Part shown: one piece after another, positions 21,884 to 31,129 of the stretch | How the letters are laid out: every line of letters starts with the position of its first letter | Numbering within the stretch: position 1 is the first letter of the stretch | NCBI RefSeq assembly: GCF_000716535.1 | Contig: NZ_JNWV01000001.1 | Coordinates: 124,001-188,000 of the forward strand | Source: Streptomyces flaveolus | GTDB lineage: Bacteria; Actinomycetota; Actinomycetes; Streptomycetales; Streptomycetaceae | Reading direction: 5' to 3' | DNA: 64,000 nt | Position numbers and translations under genes: made by a program | The notes under the pieces: generated by a model | What the model was told of the DNA's origin: nothing | The model's database searches: none | The model's input: the letters and a program-made list of their open reading frames with translations, nothing else

Positions 21884-23155
21884 GTGGACACGATTGCCAG
21901 CCTCTTCAGCTTCATCACAACACCCGTCTCATGGGTCATCGTCCAGTTCCACACCGTGTACGGCGCCCTCTTCGGCCCTGACACCGGGTGGGCCTGGGGC
22001 CTGTCCATCGTGTCCCTGGTGATCCTGATCCGCATCTGCCTGATCCCGCTCTTCGTGAAGCAGATCAAGGCGACCCGGGCCATGCAGACGCTCCAGCCCG
22101 AGATGAAGAAGATCCAGGAGCGCTACAAGAACGACAAGCAGCGTCAGTCCGAAGAGATGATGAAGCTGTACAAGGAGTCGGGTACCAACCCGCTCTCCTC
22201 GTGCCTTCCCATCCTGGCGCAGTCCCCGTTCTTCTTCGCCCTGTACCACGTGCTCAACGGCATCGCGTCGGGCCACACCATCGGCGTCATCAACGAGTCG
22301 CTGCTGGCCAGCGCCCGTAAGGCGCACATCTTCGGGGCCCCGCTCGCCGCGAAGTTCAAGGACGGCTCCGGCACGATCCACGCCCTGGGCGCCTCGGTCA
22401 CCGACGTCCGTATCGTGACCGTGGTCATGATCGTCCTGATGTCGGCGTCGCAGTTCTACACGCAGCGCCAGCTGATGACGAAGAACGTGGACACGACGGT
22501 GAAGACGCCGTTCATGCAGCAGCAGAAGATGCTGATGTACGTCTTCCCCATCATGTTCGCCGTGTTCGGTATCAACTTCCCGGTCGGTGTCCTCGTCTAC
22601 TGGCTGACCACCAACGTGTGGACCATGGGCCAGCAGATGTACGTCATCCACAACAACCCGACCCCGGGTTCCAAGGCCCAGGCCGCCTACCTGGAGCGTC
22701 TGACCAAGCACGTCACGCACCACGGCAAGGTCCGCCGCCGGAGCGAGAAGACCATCGTGAAGGCGATCGTCGCCAAGGGACGCGACCGCAACGAGTTCGA
22801 GCGCAAGTTCATCAATGCGCTGACCAAAGCCGGCCTCGCCGCCCAGAGCGACGGCACCGTGGTGAAGAGCACGGTCCATGTCGGGGCGGAGACCGAGGAC
22901 GGTGCGCCCGTCGACGCCACGGCGGCCACCGCCGCCCGGCGCCAGCAGCCCAAGCGTCAGACCAAGGCCCAGCGCCAGTCCGGGCCCAAGCAGGCGGGTG
23001 AGCCCACCTCGCTGGAGAAGTCCGACGAGCCGCAGGACGCCAAGCCCGCTGCTGCCAAGCAGCCCCAGAAGCCCGGCTCCGGCACCCGCAGCAAGGCCCA
23101 GTCCGGCCAGCGCAAGGGTGGCCCGCAGCGGCCCAAGTCCCCGTCCAAGAAGTAA
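21884..23155 (+). CDS. yidC: Membrane protein insertase YidC/Oxa1
   Basis: 423 residues from GTG 21884. The Oxa1 core with five membrane segments spans about 1-260; the segment [10 protein letters not shown] carries the conserved positively charged groove Arg. The C-terminal tail from 290 on is long, Gln/Lys/Pro-rich and disordered. It has no large periplasmic domain, as usual for Gram-positive forms. It inserts membrane proteins alone or with SecYEG. Confidence 0.97.
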   Translation: MDTIASLFSFITTPVSWVIVQFHTVYGALFGPDTGWAWGLSIVSLVILIRICLIPLFVKQIKATRAMQTLQPEMKKIQERYKNDKQRQSEEMMKLYKESGTNPLSSCLPILAQSPFFFALYHVLNGIASGHTIGVINESLLASARKAHIFGAPLAAKFKDGSGTIHALGASVTDVRIVTVVMIVLMSASQFYTQRQLMTKNVDTTVKTPFMQQQKMLMYVFPIMFAVFGINFPVGVLVYWLTTNVWTMGQQMYVIHNNPTPGSKAQAAYLERLTKHVTHHGKVRRRSEKTIVKAIVAKGRDRNEFERKFINALTKAGLAAQSDGTVVKSTVHVGAETEDGAPVDATAATAARRQQPKRQTKAQRQSGPKQAGEPTSLEKSDEPQDAKPAAAKQPQKPGSGTRSKAQSGQRKGGPQRPKSPSKK

Positions 23156-23170
23156 GAAGGAGCCCATCCC

Positions 23171-23683
23171 GTGACGGAAGGCACCACCTCCGCCGCTGCC
23201 GAGGGTGCAGACACCCTCACCCGCCTGGAGCAGGAGGGTGAGATCGCGGCGGACTACCTGGAGGGTCTGCTGGACATCGCCGACCTCGACGGCGACATCG
23301 ACATGGACGTCGAGGCCGACCGCGCCTCCGTGTCGATCATCAGCGACACCGGCAGCCGCGACCTGCAGAAGCTGGTCGGCCGGGACGGCGAGGTGCTGGA
23401 GGCGCTGCAGGAGCTGACGCGCCTGGCGGTGCACCGGGAGACCGGCGACCGCAGCCGGCTGATGCTGGACATCGCGGGGTACCGGGCCAAGAAGCGGTCC
23501 GAGCTGTCCGAGCTGGGTGCCAAGGCCGCCGCCGAGGTCAAGAGCACCGGCGAGTCCGTGAAGCTCAATCCGATGACCCCGTTCGAGCGCAAGGTCGTGC
23601 ACGACGCGGTCAAGGCCGCGGGGCTGCGCAGCGAGTCCGAGGGCGAGGAGCCGCAGCGCTTCGTCGTCGTGCTGCCCGCCTGA
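23171..23683 (+). CDS. jag: Jag/KhpB RNA-binding protein (KH and R3H domains)
   Basis: 170 residues from GTG 23171. A type II KH domain (about 35-95, with G-R-D-G-E-V-L-E-A-L-Q-E-L-T) is followed by an R3H domain (about 100-165, with M-T-P-F-E-R-K-V-V-H-D-A-V). In other bacteria KhpB pairs with KhpA and influences RNA and cell elongation. The position after yidC is conserved. Confidence 0.95.
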   Translation: MTEGTTSAAAEGADTLTRLEQEGEIAADYLEGLLDIADLDGDIDMDVEADRASVSIISDTGSRDLQKLVGRDGEVLEALQELTRLAVHRETGDRSRLMLDIAGYRAKKRSELSELGAKAAAEVKSTGESVKLNPMTPFERKVVHDAVKAAGLRSESEGEEPQRFVVVLPA

Positions 23684-23701
23684 TCGGCTCTCCCGTTCCA
23701 C

Positions 23702-23730
23702 CGGCCCCGTCTGTTGAGCAGGCGGGGCCG
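23702..23730 (+). terminator. Terminator after jag
   Basis: A 12-base-pair stem (23702-23713 with 23719-23730, one G-T pair) with loop TTGAG, followed by AACTTT. It closes the rpmH-jag block and suggests that rsmG has its own promoter. Confidence 0.7.
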
Positions 23731-23800
23731 AACTTTGTCAGCCTGGTAGTTCTGGTGGCCGGTGCGCGGAGCGCCGGCGCTGTACGGAAGGACGGTCCCC

Positions 23801-24517
23801 GTGACGGAGGCAGCGGAGCTTCCCCCCGCGCCCGAGCAGGCGCGCGAAGTGTTTGGTGATCGCTTCGCCGATGCGGTCCGCTATGCGGAGCTGCTCGCCG
23901 AGGCGGGCGTGCAGCGTGGCCTGATCGGCCCGCGGGAAGTGCCCCGTCTGTGGGAGCGGCACATCCTGAACTGCGCGGTGCTCTCCGAGGCGGTCCCCGA
24001 GGGAGTGACGGTCTGCGATGTCGGCTCCGGTGCCGGATTGCCGGGTATCCCGCTGGCCCTGGTCCGCGACGACCTGAACATCACGCTGCTGGAGCCCCTC
24101 CTGCGGCGCACCAACTTCCTCACGGAGGTCGTCGAGCTGCTCGGTCTGGATCACGTCACCGTGGTGCGTGGCCGTGCCGAGGAGGTCCTGGGCAAGCTCC
24201 CGCCGGTCCATGTGGTGACCGCCCGGGCGGTGGCCCCGCTCGACCGCCTGGCCACCTGGGGCATTCCGCTGCTGCGACCGTACGGCGAGATGCTCGCGCT
24301 CAAGGGCGACACCGCCGAGGAGGAGCTGAAGGCGTCCGCTGCCGCGCTCAGCAAGCTCGGCGCGGTGGAGACGTCCATCCTCCACGTGGGTGAGGGCATT
24401 GTGGATCCGCTGTCGACGGTGGTGCGGGTCGAGGTTGGTGAGAGCCCAGGCGGTGTCCGCTTCGCCGCCAAGCGGGCGAAGGCGGCCCGGACTGGACGGA
24501 CTCGCCGACGCCGCTGA
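23801..24517 (+). CDS. rsmG: 16S rRNA (guanine-527-N7) methyltransferase
   Basis: 238 residues from GTG 23801, chosen because GGAAGGA lies in front; a GTG at 23762 lacks a site. SAM-binding motif [13 protein letters not shown] and the R-A-V-A-P-L segment identify RsmG (GidB). It methylates G527 of 16S rRNA; loss gives low-level streptomycin resistance. The C-terminus is a basic tail. parS and the parAB operon follow. Confidence 0.95.
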   Translation: MTEAAELPPAPEQAREVFGDRFADAVRYAELLAEAGVQRGLIGPREVPRLWERHILNCAVLSEAVPEGVTVCDVGSGAGLPGIPLALVRDDLNITLLEPLLRRTNFLTEVVELLGLDHVTVVRGRAEEVLGKLPPVHVVTARAVAPLDRLATWGIPLLRPYGEMLALKGDTAEEELKASAAALSKLGAVETSILHVGEGIVDPLSTVVRVEVGESPGGVRFAAKRAKAARTGRTRRRR

Positions 24518-24610
24518 TCCGTCCTGACGACGAGACGTACTCCACACAAGCTGCCAAACCTGCGCAAGCCGGAGTGTCGCGACGTTCCGGTCGCAGCCGC
24601 TGTGCATCGT

Positions 24611-24624
24611 GTTTCACGTGAAAC
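24611..24624. promoter_or_regulatory. parS: parS site 1
   Basis: Perfect GTTTCACGTGAAAC, the ParB nucleation site. It lies upstream of parA. Confidence 0.95.
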
Positions 24625-24773
24625 GTCGCTCACTGCTGCACGGCATCATCAGTCGTGGCCGCGCCGCGGCCGAACCTCGCGACCGGAAGCCTCTCGGTTC
24701 CCTCGGAGAGGCCCCTTCCCCGGACACTCCGGCCCCATTTCCGGCAACTCCGTCCCTCTCCAGGGGTACGGAG

Positions 24774-24800
24774 TTGTCCACAGAGGTGGATTTCTCCACA
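24774..24800. promoter_or_regulatory. DnaA-box pair upstream of parA
   Basis: TTGTCCACA at 24774-24782 and TTCTCCACA at 24792-24800, same orientation, 18 bases apart. The first is a perfect consensus box. It lies in the parAB upstream region, between the first two parS sites. Confidence 0.65.
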
Positions 24801-24914
24801 GAAGACCAGGCCTCACTGGTTCACGACCCCGAAGACATGGGAGGCTCTGTTCATTGCGAGCCTGAAGTCGAGGAGAGTGAATCCTTGCGGTCCGACGCCA
24901 ACATCGCGGGACCG

Positions 24915-25910
24915 ATGACCGATCCGGTCCCCGGTCCCCGTACCGAGTCGATGGGGGTGGATGTTTCACGTGAAACACCGTCCCCGATGGACGACACTCC
25001 CATCGGTCGTGCGGCCCAACTGGCGGTGGAGGCTCTCGGCCGCGCCGGCGAAGGCCTGCCGCGACCGGAGCAGACCCGAGTCATCGTGGTCGCCAACCAG
25101 AAGGGTGGCGTGGGCAAGACGACGACGACCGTCAACCTTGCCGCTTCGCTGGCTCTGCACGGTGCCCGCGTCCTGGTGGTCGATCTCGACCCGCAGGGCA
25201 ACGCGTCCACGGCCCTCGGGATCGACCACCACGCCGACGTTCCTTCCATCTACGACGTGTTGGTCGAAAGCAAGCCTCTCGCCGAGGTCGTCCAGCCCGT
25301 CCTTGATGTCGAAGGCCTCTTCTGCGCCCCCGCCACCATCGATCTCGCCGGTGCGGAAATCGAGTTGGTGTCCCTGGTGGCCCGGGAGAGCCGGCTTCAG
25401 CGGGCCATCCAGGCGTATGAGCAGCCGTTGGACTACATCCTCATCGACTGCCCGCCCTCGCTCGGCCTGTTGACGGTCAACGCGCTTGTCGCGGGCGCCG
25501 AGGTACTCATCCCGATCCAGTGCGAGTACTACGCGCTGGAGGGCCTCGGCCAACTCCTGCGCAACGTCGACCTGGTGCGGGGGCACCTCAACCCCGCCCT
25601 GCATGTGTCGACCATCCTGCTCACCATGTACGACGGCCGGACGCGACTTGCCTCCCAGGTCGCGGAAGAGGTGCGCAACCACTTCGGTGACGAGGTGCTA
25701 CGGACGAGCATTCCCCGCTCCGTCCGTATCTCCGAGGCACCGAGTTACGGGCAGACGGTGCTGACTTACGATCCAGGATCGAGCGGCGCCCTCTCGTATC
25801 TTGAGGCCGCCCGAGAAATCGCGCTGAGGGGCATTGGCGTCAGCTATGACGCGAGCCAGGCCCATATCGGCGCTCAGAACGACCCGAACATGGTGGAGGG
25901 GATCCAGTGA
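24915..25910 (+). CDS. parA: Chromosome-partitioning ATPase ParA
   Basis: 331 residues from ATG 24915; the true start is uncertain (ATG 24837 or 24951 are options). The deviant Walker A K-G-G-V-G-K-T-T is near residue 63, Walker A' D-L-D-P-Q-G-N-A near 92, and [10 protein letters not shown] is Walker B. The N-terminal 45 residues are flexible and include V-S-R-E-T-P, encoded by a parS. ParA and ParB move origins during sporulation septation and bind polar proteins at hyphal tips. The stop overlaps the parB start by four bases. Confidence 0.92.
   Translation: MTDPVPGPRTESMGVDVSRETPSPMDDTPIGRAAQLAVEALGRAGEGLPRPEQTRVIVVANQKGGVGKTTTTVNLAASLALHGARVLVVDLDPQGNASTALGIDHHADVPSIYDVLVESKPLAEVVQPVLDVEGLFCAPATIDLAGAEIELVSLVARESRLQRAIQAYEQPLDYILIDCPPSLGLLTVNALVAGAEVLIPIQCEYYALEGLGQLLRNVDLVRGHLNPALHVSTILLTMYDGRTRLASQVAEEVRNHFGDEVLRTSIPRSVRISEAPSYGQTVLTYDPGSSGALSYLEAAREIALRGIGVSYDASQAHIGAQNDPNMVEGIQ
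24963..24976. promoter_or_regulatory. parS: parS site 2, inside parA
   Basis: Perfect GTTTCACGTGAAAC within the 5' coding part of parA, where it encodes V-S-R-E-T. ParB loading here could also affect parAB expression. Confidence 0.93.
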
Positions 25911-27007
25911 GCGAGCGACGGAGGGGTCTGGGCCGTGGTCTCGGCGCACTGATCCCTGCTGCCCCGACGGAGAAGGCACCCGCTCCGGCGGCGATGGGGG
26001 GCGGAGGAACCACCTCCCCCGGAGCCGCCCCGGTGCTGACGACCGACCGAGGGGTGGCCGCGGCGAAGGTGGCCACGCTGCCGCCGGTTGCGGAGGAGAC
26101 CGAGGCGGCTCCGGCGAGCCCGGCCGTCGAGGTGCCCGCGCCCCCGATGGGTGCCCACTTCGCCGAGATCCCCCTCGACGCCATCACGCCGAACCCCCGC
26201 CAGCCGCGTGAGATCTTCGACGAGGACGCGCTCCAGGAACTGGTCACCTCCATCAAGGAGGTCGGTCTCCTGCAGCCCGTCGTGGTCCGGCAGCTGGGGA
26301 CCGGCCGCTACGAGCTGATCATGGGCGAGCGGCGCTGGCGCGCCTGCCGCGAGGCCGGTCTGGAAGCCATCCCGGCCATCGTCCGGGCCACGGAGGACGA
26401 GAAGCTCCTCCTGGACGCGCTGCTGGAGAACCTGCACCGCGCGCAGCTGAACCCGATCGAAGAGGCCGCTGCCTACGATCAGCTGTTGAAGGACTTCAAC
26501 TGCACGCACGACCAGCTGGCCGACCGGATCGGCCGGTCGCGCCCGCAGGTCTCCAACACCCTGCGTCTGCTGAAGCTGTCCCCGACCGTCCAGAAGCGGG
26601 TGGCGGCCGGAGTGCTCTCCGCCGGCCACGCTCGGGCGCTGCTGGCCGTCGAGGACTCGGAGGAGCAGGACCGGCTGGCGCACCGGATCGTGGCCGAAGG
26701 GCTGTCGGTGCGCTCCGTGGAAGAGATCGTGACGCTGATGGGCTCGCGGCCTCAGAAGGCCTCGCGCTCCCGGGGCCCCCGGGCCGGGTCGGTGCCCTCG
26801 CCGGCGCTGAGCGAGCTGGCCACGCGGCTCTCGGATCGCTTCGAGACGCGGGTAAAGGTCGAGCTGGGCCAGAAGAAGGGCAAGATCACCGTGGAGTTCG
26901 CCTCCGCGGACGATCTGGAGAGGATCCTCAGCACGCTCGCTCCGGGCGAGAAGCTGGCCCTCCAGAAGAGCCTCCAGGAGAGCGACGGCGAGGAGACCCA
27001 GGACTGA
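25907..27007 (+). CDS. parB: Chromosome-partitioning protein ParB (CTPase, parS-binding)
   Basis: 366 residues from GTG 25907. After a low-complexity N-terminus (1-80) come the ParB boxes: N-P-R-Q-P-R near 103, the CTP-binding G-E-R-R-W-R-A near 139, E-N-L-H-R, then the helix-turn-helix [15 protein letters not shown] and a C-terminal dimer domain. It loads at the parS sites listed here and spreads. It is translationally coupled to parA. Confidence 0.97.
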   Translation: MSERRRGLGRGLGALIPAAPTEKAPAPAAMGGGGTTSPGAAPVLTTDRGVAAAKVATLPPVAEETEAAPASPAVEVPAPPMGAHFAEIPLDAITPNPRQPREIFDEDALQELVTSIKEVGLLQPVVVRQLGTGRYELIMGERRWRACREAGLEAIPAIVRATEDEKLLLDALLENLHRAQLNPIEEAAAYDQLLKDFNCTHDQLADRIGRSRPQVSNTLRLLKLSPTVQKRVAAGVLSAGHARALLAVEDSEEQDRLAHRIVAEGLSVRSVEEIVTLMGSRPQKASRSRGPRAGSVPSPALSELATRLSDRFETRVKVELGQKKGKITVEFASADDLERILSTLAPGEKLALQKSLQESDGEETQD

Positions 27008-27038
27008 TCCTCGGGCCGTGGCGCCCCGTGGAGCAGTG

Positions 27039-27079
27039 GAGCGGGCCGTGTCCGGTGTGTACCGGAACACGGTCCGCTC
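27039..27079 (+). terminator. Terminator after parB
   Basis: An imperfect 18-base-pair stem (27039-27056 with 27061-27079, one G-T pair and one bulged A) with loop GTGT, followed by TTTGCTTT. Confidence 0.75.
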
Positions 27080-27229
27080 TTTGCTTTGAGGCGGTATCGA
27101 GTGAAACCGATCGTGGATACGATGCGATCAGATAGGCCACATCCACCGGACAGCGTCTGCATCTGTGAGTGGAGAGACGGGGGCAGCCGCTCGCGATGCG
27201 GCGGGCGAAGGAAGCGAGGATCAGCCTTC

Positions 27230-27847
27230 ATGGGGCGTCGGCTCGTGCCGCTCACACTGGACAACCTTCAGGACCTTCCCCAGCGTTGTCGTTCGTGTGT
27301 CTTCTGGGAGCTGGACCCTGTCAGCGGCGAAGCGGCGGTGAAGGGGGGCACGGCCGCGCTGGAGAAGGAATCCTGGATCTCCGCCGTTCTGCTGGACTGG
27401 GGCTCGTGCGGCCGTGTGGTGTACGTCGATGACGTGCCGGCGGGCTTCGTTCTCTACGCACCGCCGGCCTATGTCCCTCGCTCGACGGCCTTCCCCACGA
27501 GCCCCGTCTCGCCGGACGCCGTCCAGCTGATGACCGGCTTCGTCATGCCGGGATACCAGGGGCAGGGATTGGGCCGGGTGCTGGTGCAGGCGGTCGCCAA
27601 GGATCTGCTGCGCCGGGGCTTCAAGGCGATCGAGGCGTTCGGGGACTCCCGCTGGAAGGAGCCCGCCTGCATGCTGCCCGCCGAGCATCTGCTGGCGGTC
27701 GGCTTCAAGACGGTGCGACAGCACCCCACGCATCCCCGGTTGCGGCTGGAGCTGCGGTCCACGATCTCCTGGAAGGAAGACGTGGAGATGGCGCTCGACC
27801 GGCTCCTGGGAGCGGTGCAGAAGGAGCCCGCGCTGAGGCCGCTGTAG
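27230..27847 (+). CDS. GNAT-family acetyltransferase
   Basis: 205 residues from ATG 27230 (M-G-R-R-L-V-P-L); the frame is open to 27086, but that stretch is atypical. The acetyl-CoA motif is Q-G-Q-G-L-G-R-V-L near residue 110. The N-terminus has C-R-S-C-V-F-W-E-L, a cysteine pair seen in a conserved actinobacterial subgroup located by parB. The substrate is unknown. It is convergent with trxA. Confidence 0.85.
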   Translation: MGRRLVPLTLDNLQDLPQRCRSCVFWELDPVSGEAAVKGGTAALEKESWISAVLLDWGSCGRVVYVDDVPAGFVLYAPPAYVPRSTAFPTSPVSPDAVQLMTGFVMPGYQGQGLGRVLVQAVAKDLLRRGFKAIEAFGDSRWKEPACMLPAEHLLAVGFKTVRQHPTHPRLRLELRSTISWKEDVEMALDRLLGAVQKEPALRPL

Positions 27848-27864
27848 CGGAGAAGGCTCAACGC

Positions 27865-27896
27865 GAAGGGGCCGACCCTTGCGGGTCGGCCCCTTC
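27865..27896. terminator. Bidirectional terminator between the acetyltransferase and trxA
   Basis: A 14-base-pair perfect stem (27865-27878, loop TTGC, 27883-27896) between convergent genes, two bases before a parS. Confidence 0.8.
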
Positions 27897-27898
27897 AT

Positions 27899-27912
27899 GT
27901 TTCACGTGAAAC
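27899..27912. promoter_or_regulatory. parS: parS site 3
   Basis: Perfect GTTTCACGTGAAAC at a convergent junction, touching the trxA stop. Confidence 0.95.
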
Positions 27913-27913
27913 G

Positions 27914-28246
27914 TCACTTGGTGATGAACTCTTCGAGGTCACGGAGAAGCGCGGCCTTCGGCTTGGCGCCGACGATGGTCTTGGCAACCTCGCCGCCCTG
28001 GTAGACGTTCAGGGTCGGGATGGACATGACGCCGTACTTGGCGGCCGTGCCCGGGTTCTCGTCGATGTTCAGCTTGACGATCTCGATCTTGTCGCCGTGC
28101 TCGGCGGCGATCGCCTCCAGGGACGGGGCGATCTGACGGCACGGGCCGCACCACGCCGCCCAGAAGTCCACGAGGACGGGCTTGTCGCTCTTGAGGACAT
28201 CCTCATCGAAGGAGTCGTCGGTAACAGTCTTCAGGTTGCCGGCCAC
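27914..28246 (-). CDS. trxA: Thioredoxin
   Basis: 110 residues from GTG 28246. The active site W-C-G-P-C lies near residues 33-37, and the cis-proline is in M-S-I-P-T-L. It keeps cytoplasmic thiols reduced. It lies 48 bases after trxB and is probably cotranscribed under the SigR-type promoter upstream of trxB. Confidence 0.97.
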   Translation of the reverse strand: MAGNLKTVTDDSFDEDVLKSDKPVLVDFWAAWCGPCRQIAPSLEAIAAEHGDKIEIVKLNIDENPGTAAKYGVMSIPTLNVYQGGEVAKTIVGAKPKAALLRDLEEFITK

Positions 28247-28294
28247 GGTGGGCTCCTTACCTTGGTCGTGCGGTGGGGTGAGGGAGAGGGAAGG

Positions 28295-29263
28295 TCAGAC
28301 GGCGGTCTTCTCGGGCTCCGCCTTCTCCTCGTCCGCGAGGGCGGCGAGGAAGCGCTCGGCGTCCAGGGCGGCGGAACAGCCGGTCCCGGCCGCGGTGATC
28401 GCCTGGCGGTAGGTGTGGTCCACCACGTCACCGGCGGCGAAGACACCGGTCACGTTGGTGCGGGTGGACGGGGAGTCGACCTTCAGGTAGCCCTCCTCGT
28501 CCAGGTCCAGCTGGCCCTTGAACAGCTCGGTGCGCGGGTCGTGGCCGATCGCGATGAACAGGCCCGTCACGGGCAGGTCGGACAGCTCCCCGGTCTTGAC
28601 GTTGCGCAGCCTCAGGCCGCTGAGCTTCGGGTCGCCCTGGATCTCGGCGACCTCGCTGTCCCAGACGAACTTGATCTTCGGGTCACCGAAGGCCCGCTCC
28701 TGCATCGCCTTGGAGGCGCGCAGGGTGTCCCGGCGGTGGACGATCGTCACGGACTTGGCGAACCGCGAGAGGAAGGTGGCCTCCTCCATCGCGGTGTCGC
28801 CACCGCCGATGACGGCGATGTCCTGGTCCTTGAAGAAGAACCCGTCACAGGTGGCGCACCAGGAGACGCCACGGCCGGAGAGCGCGTCCTCGTTCGGCAG
28901 GCCCAGCTTGCGGTGCTGGGAGCCCGTGGTGACGATGACGGCCTTCGCCCGGTGGACCGTCCCCGCGGTGTCGGTGACGGTCTTGATCTCACCGGTCAGG
29001 TCGACGGAGACGACGTCGTCCGGAACCAGCTCGGCACCGAATCGTTCGGCCTGGGCGCGCATGTTGTCCATGAGCTCGGGGCCCATGATGCCGTCGCGGA
29101 AACCCGGGAAGTTCTCCACCTCGGTGGTGTTCATCAGCGCACCACCGGCGGTGACGGCGCCTTCGAACACCAGGGGCTTCAGCGACGCACGGGCGGTGTA
29201 GAGCGCCGCCGTGTAGCCTGCGGGCCCGGAGCCGATGATGATCACGTTACGGACGTCGCTCAC
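28295..29263 (-). CDS. trxB: Thioredoxin reductase (NADPH)
   Basis: 322 residues from GTG 29263. FAD motif G-S-G-P-A-G-Y-T-A near residue 12, redox centre C-A-T-C-D-G near 140, and NADPH motif G-G-G-D-T-A near 160. The C-terminus has the G-D-V-V-D FAD segment. It reduces thioredoxin. A SigR-type promoter (GGAAT, 18 bases, GTT) lies about 70 bases upstream, as expected for disulfide-stress control in Streptomyces. Confidence 0.97.
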   Translation of the reverse strand: MSDVRNVIIIGSGPAGYTAALYTARASLKPLVFEGAVTAGGALMNTTEVENFPGFRDGIMGPELMDNMRAQAERFGAELVPDDVVSVDLTGEIKTVTDTAGTVHRAKAVIVTTGSQHRKLGLPNEDALSGRGVSWCATCDGFFFKDQDIAVIGGGDTAMEEATFLSRFAKSVTIVHRRDTLRASKAMQERAFGDPKIKFVWDSEVAEIQGDPKLSGLRLRNVKTGELSDLPVTGLFIAIGHDPRTELFKGQLDLDEEGYLKVDSPSTRTNVTGVFAAGDVVDHTYRQAITAAGTGCSAALDAERFLAALADEEKAEPEKTAV

Positions 29264-29300
29264 GGCTTGATTCCTCGTCTCTGGTCTGCGTCAGTCGACC

Positions 29301-29328
29301 GGTGGGAGTCCCTTTCGGGACTCTCACC
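29301..29328 (-). terminator. Hairpin between anti-sigma gene and trxB (terminator or 5' leader stem)
   Basis: A 12-base-pair stem (29301-29312 with 29317-29328, one G-T pair) with loop TTTC. It could end the sigM-anti-sigma transcript. It also falls right where the SigR-driven trxB transcript should begin, so it may form a stem at its 5' end. Confidence 0.6.
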
Positions 29329-29334
29329 CCACCC

Positions 29335-29360
29335 AACGGATCCTACGGGGCCCGCATTCC
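29335..29360 (-). promoter_or_regulatory. SigR-type promoter of trxBA
   Basis: On the minus strand GGGAAT (-35, core GGAAT at 29360-29356) and GTTG (-10, core GTT at 29337-29335) are separated by exactly 18 bases between cores. This is the promoter consensus of SigR, the disulfide-stress sigma factor of Streptomyces, whose known targets include trxBA. Confidence 0.8.
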
Positions 29361-29416
29361 CGGTGTGTCCCGGCACACGCGCGCCCAGGAACGAGCGAAG
29401 AAGTGTTCCAGCCGAC

Positions 29417-30358
29417 TCAGTGACGCGCGACGGACTGCTTCAGCAGAACCTTGCCTGCCGAAGCCGTCTGCTGGTGCACACAGGCCGCGTCGACCACATA
29501 GGCGGTGACCCGCTTGGTGTCGTGTGTGTCGGTCACGACGACGAGGTAGGCAGCCTTCCCGGCGTACGTTCCCGTCTTGGCACCCAGGACGTCTGCACCC
29601 TGGGTGAGCGCTTGCCGGACACAGTCGGGGACCGGAACCGCGGTCTGGAGCAGGGTGTTGGGACCCTCGGTGGAGCCGGGCGTGTCCGACCCGCCGTCGC
29701 CGCCCAGCTTGGGCTTCGCACTGTCCGGCGGCAGATCCTTCTTGGTAATGAGGAGGGCGTGCACCTGGTTCTGCACGCTGTCGCCCGAGAAGGTGTGGGC
29801 CGAGGCAGTCGGGGTCCCGTGGGCGGTCGTCTGGTCGCTGCTGTCCCCGAGCGACGTCACGATCAGACCTCCGGCGCCCAGCACCGCGGCGGTGAGGACG
29901 GCACCCAGGACGAGCCGGCCACGGCGCCGCCCACGCTGGGGTCCCTTGCGCCCGGGCCCGGTCCCCGCGCGCGGACGCCCCGCGGGGCGGTCGGCGGGGT
30001 GATCAGTGGCCGGAACCGTGGAGTGGCCAGCGGGGTGTACGGCGGAGAGGGCAGTGGCAGGCGGTGTTTCACGTGAAACATCGCCTGCGGTGTCTTCGCC
30101 GCCCGCGTTCAGTGGTGCCTCGGCCGCCAGGGCGACGGTGATCCGCTCGACCACATCGTCCGGCATGCGCTCCGGCGCCGGCACGGATCCCAGCAGGCCC
30201 CGGATCTCCCTCAGCGATGTGTAGACGTCCGCGCACTCTTCGCACGCGTCCAGATGGCGTCGTACGGCGGTGCTGCGGTCCGGCGGGAGGAGGCCCTCGG
30301 TGAGGTCGGAGATCTCCGCGACGTCCGGGTGCCCGGCCGTGTCTGTCGTGGAAGTCAC
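29417..30358 (-). CDS. Anti-sigma factor with ZAS zinc motif, partner of SigM
   Basis: 313 residues from GTG 30358, overlapping the sigM stop by four bases. The zinc-associated anti-sigma motif H35-x3-C39-x2-C42 lies in R-R-H-L-D-A-C-E-E-C. A membrane segment is at about 150-172, after a basic stretch, so the rest is extracytoplasmic. V-S-R-E-T-P near residue 94 is encoded by a parS. It probably holds SigM at the membrane until a signal acts. The extracellular part has no known domain that I recognise. Confidence 0.85.
   Translation of the reverse strand: MTSTTDTAGHPDVAEISDLTEGLLPPDRSTAVRRHLDACEECADVYTSLREIRGLLGSVPAPERMPDDVVERITVALAAEAPLNAGGEDTAGDVSRETPPATALSAVHPAGHSTVPATDHPADRPAGRPRAGTGPGRKGPQRGRRRGRLVLGAVLTAAVLGAGGLIVTSLGDSSDQTTAHGTPTASAHTFSGDSVQNQVHALLITKKDLPPDSAKPKLGGDGGSDTPGSTEGPNTLLQTAVPVPDCVRQALTQGADVLGAKTGTYAGKAAYLVVVTDTHDTKRVTAYVVDAACVHQQTASAGKVLLKQSVARH
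30066..30079. promoter_or_regulatory. parS: parS site 4, inside the anti-sigma gene
   Basis: Perfect GTTTCACGTGAAAC within the coding sequence, translated as V-S-R-E-T. Confidence 0.93.
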
Positions 30359-31104
30359 GCTCGCCCACCTCCGCCCTTCACTACGGCTGAATCACTCGGT
30401 CCCGCGTCCCTGGGATGTCCGCTCGGTGACCCGGTTGCCGGTGGGACGGATGACCCCCGCCTCCGGTTCCGTTCGGGGCCGGTCTCTTTCCCGCCTCCGG
30501 CACCGGGCGATCGCCCCTCCGGGGCGCCTTCGGGCCGTAGATGCGTGAGCAGGGGCAGCAGTCTGGCCCTGCCCCGGGCGCACCGGCTCTTCACCGTCCC
30601 CGTCGGGACATCGAGGATCCGCGCGGCCTCCGCCACGGGGTAGCCCTGCATGTCCACCAGGACCAGAGCGGCTCGCTGCTCCGGTGGAAGGGTGCCGAGT
30701 GCTTCGAGGAGCTGGCGGTGCACGTCCTTTCGCTCGGCCGGCGCCGAGGCGGACTCGTACGGCTCCAGTAGCTGCTCCAGCCGCTCGGTGTCGTCGACCG
30801 GAGCCGTTTTCCGCGAGGCCGCCTTACGCGCCCGGTCCAGGCAGGCGTTCACCGTGATCCGGTGCAGCCAGGTCGTGACGGCCGACTGCCCCCGGAAGGT
30901 GTGGGCGGCCCGGTAGGCCGACACCAGGGCGTCCTGGACGGCGTCAGCGGCCTCCTCGCGGTCCCCCAGGGTCCGCAGGGCGACCGCCCAGAGCCGGTCC
31001 CGGTGGCGCCGCACGATCTCACCGAAGGCCTCGGGGTCGCCTTCCACGTGGCGGGCGAGCAGGTCGCGGTCGCCCACCCCGTCGTATCCGGCGCCGTCCG
31101 CCAT
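30355..31104 (-). CDS. sigM: ECF sigma factor SigM
   Basis: 249 residues from ATG 31104, with GGAGGGG in front. Region 2 (about 15-80) has D-A-V-Q-D-A-L-V-S-A-Y-R-A. Region 4 (about 120-175) has L-P-P-E-Q-R-A-A-L-V-L-V-D and T-V-K-S-R-C-A-R-G-R. The last 65 residues are a Gly/Pro-rich tail. Neighbours identify it as the sigM of the sigM-trx-murJ locus conserved in Actinobacteria. SigM in relatives controls envelope and oxidative stress genes. Confidence 0.92.
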   Translation of the reverse strand: MADGAGYDGVGDRDLLARHVEGDPEAFGEIVRRHRDRLWAVALRTLGDREEAADAVQDALVSAYRAAHTFRGQSAVTTWLHRITVNACLDRARKAASRKTAPVDDTERLEQLLEPYESASAPAERKDVHRQLLEALGTLPPEQRAALVLVDMQGYPVAEAARILDVPTGTVKSRCARGRARLLPLLTHLRPEGAPEGRSPGAGGGKETGPERNRRRGSSVPPATGSPSGHPRDAGPSDSAVVKGGGGRA

Positions 31105-31129
31105 CTGCCCCTCCGGTCCGGGTGAGACG

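Larger units (their letters stand above)
24518..24914. promoter_or_regulatory. rsmG-parA intergenic region with parS and DnaA boxes
   Basis: 397 bases. It contains a perfect parS (24611-24624) and two good DnaA boxes, TTGTCCACA at 24774-24782 and TTCTCCACA at 24792-24800. The parA reading frame stays open back to 24609, so a longer ParA cannot be excluded; no good ribosome site supports those earlier starts. Confidence 0.6.

Noticed and set aside
24609..24914. N-terminal extension of ParA of about 100 residues
   Set aside because: The frame is open, but the stretch holds parS and DnaA boxes and lacks a ribosome site. A shorter start at 24915 is preferred, with doubt stated.
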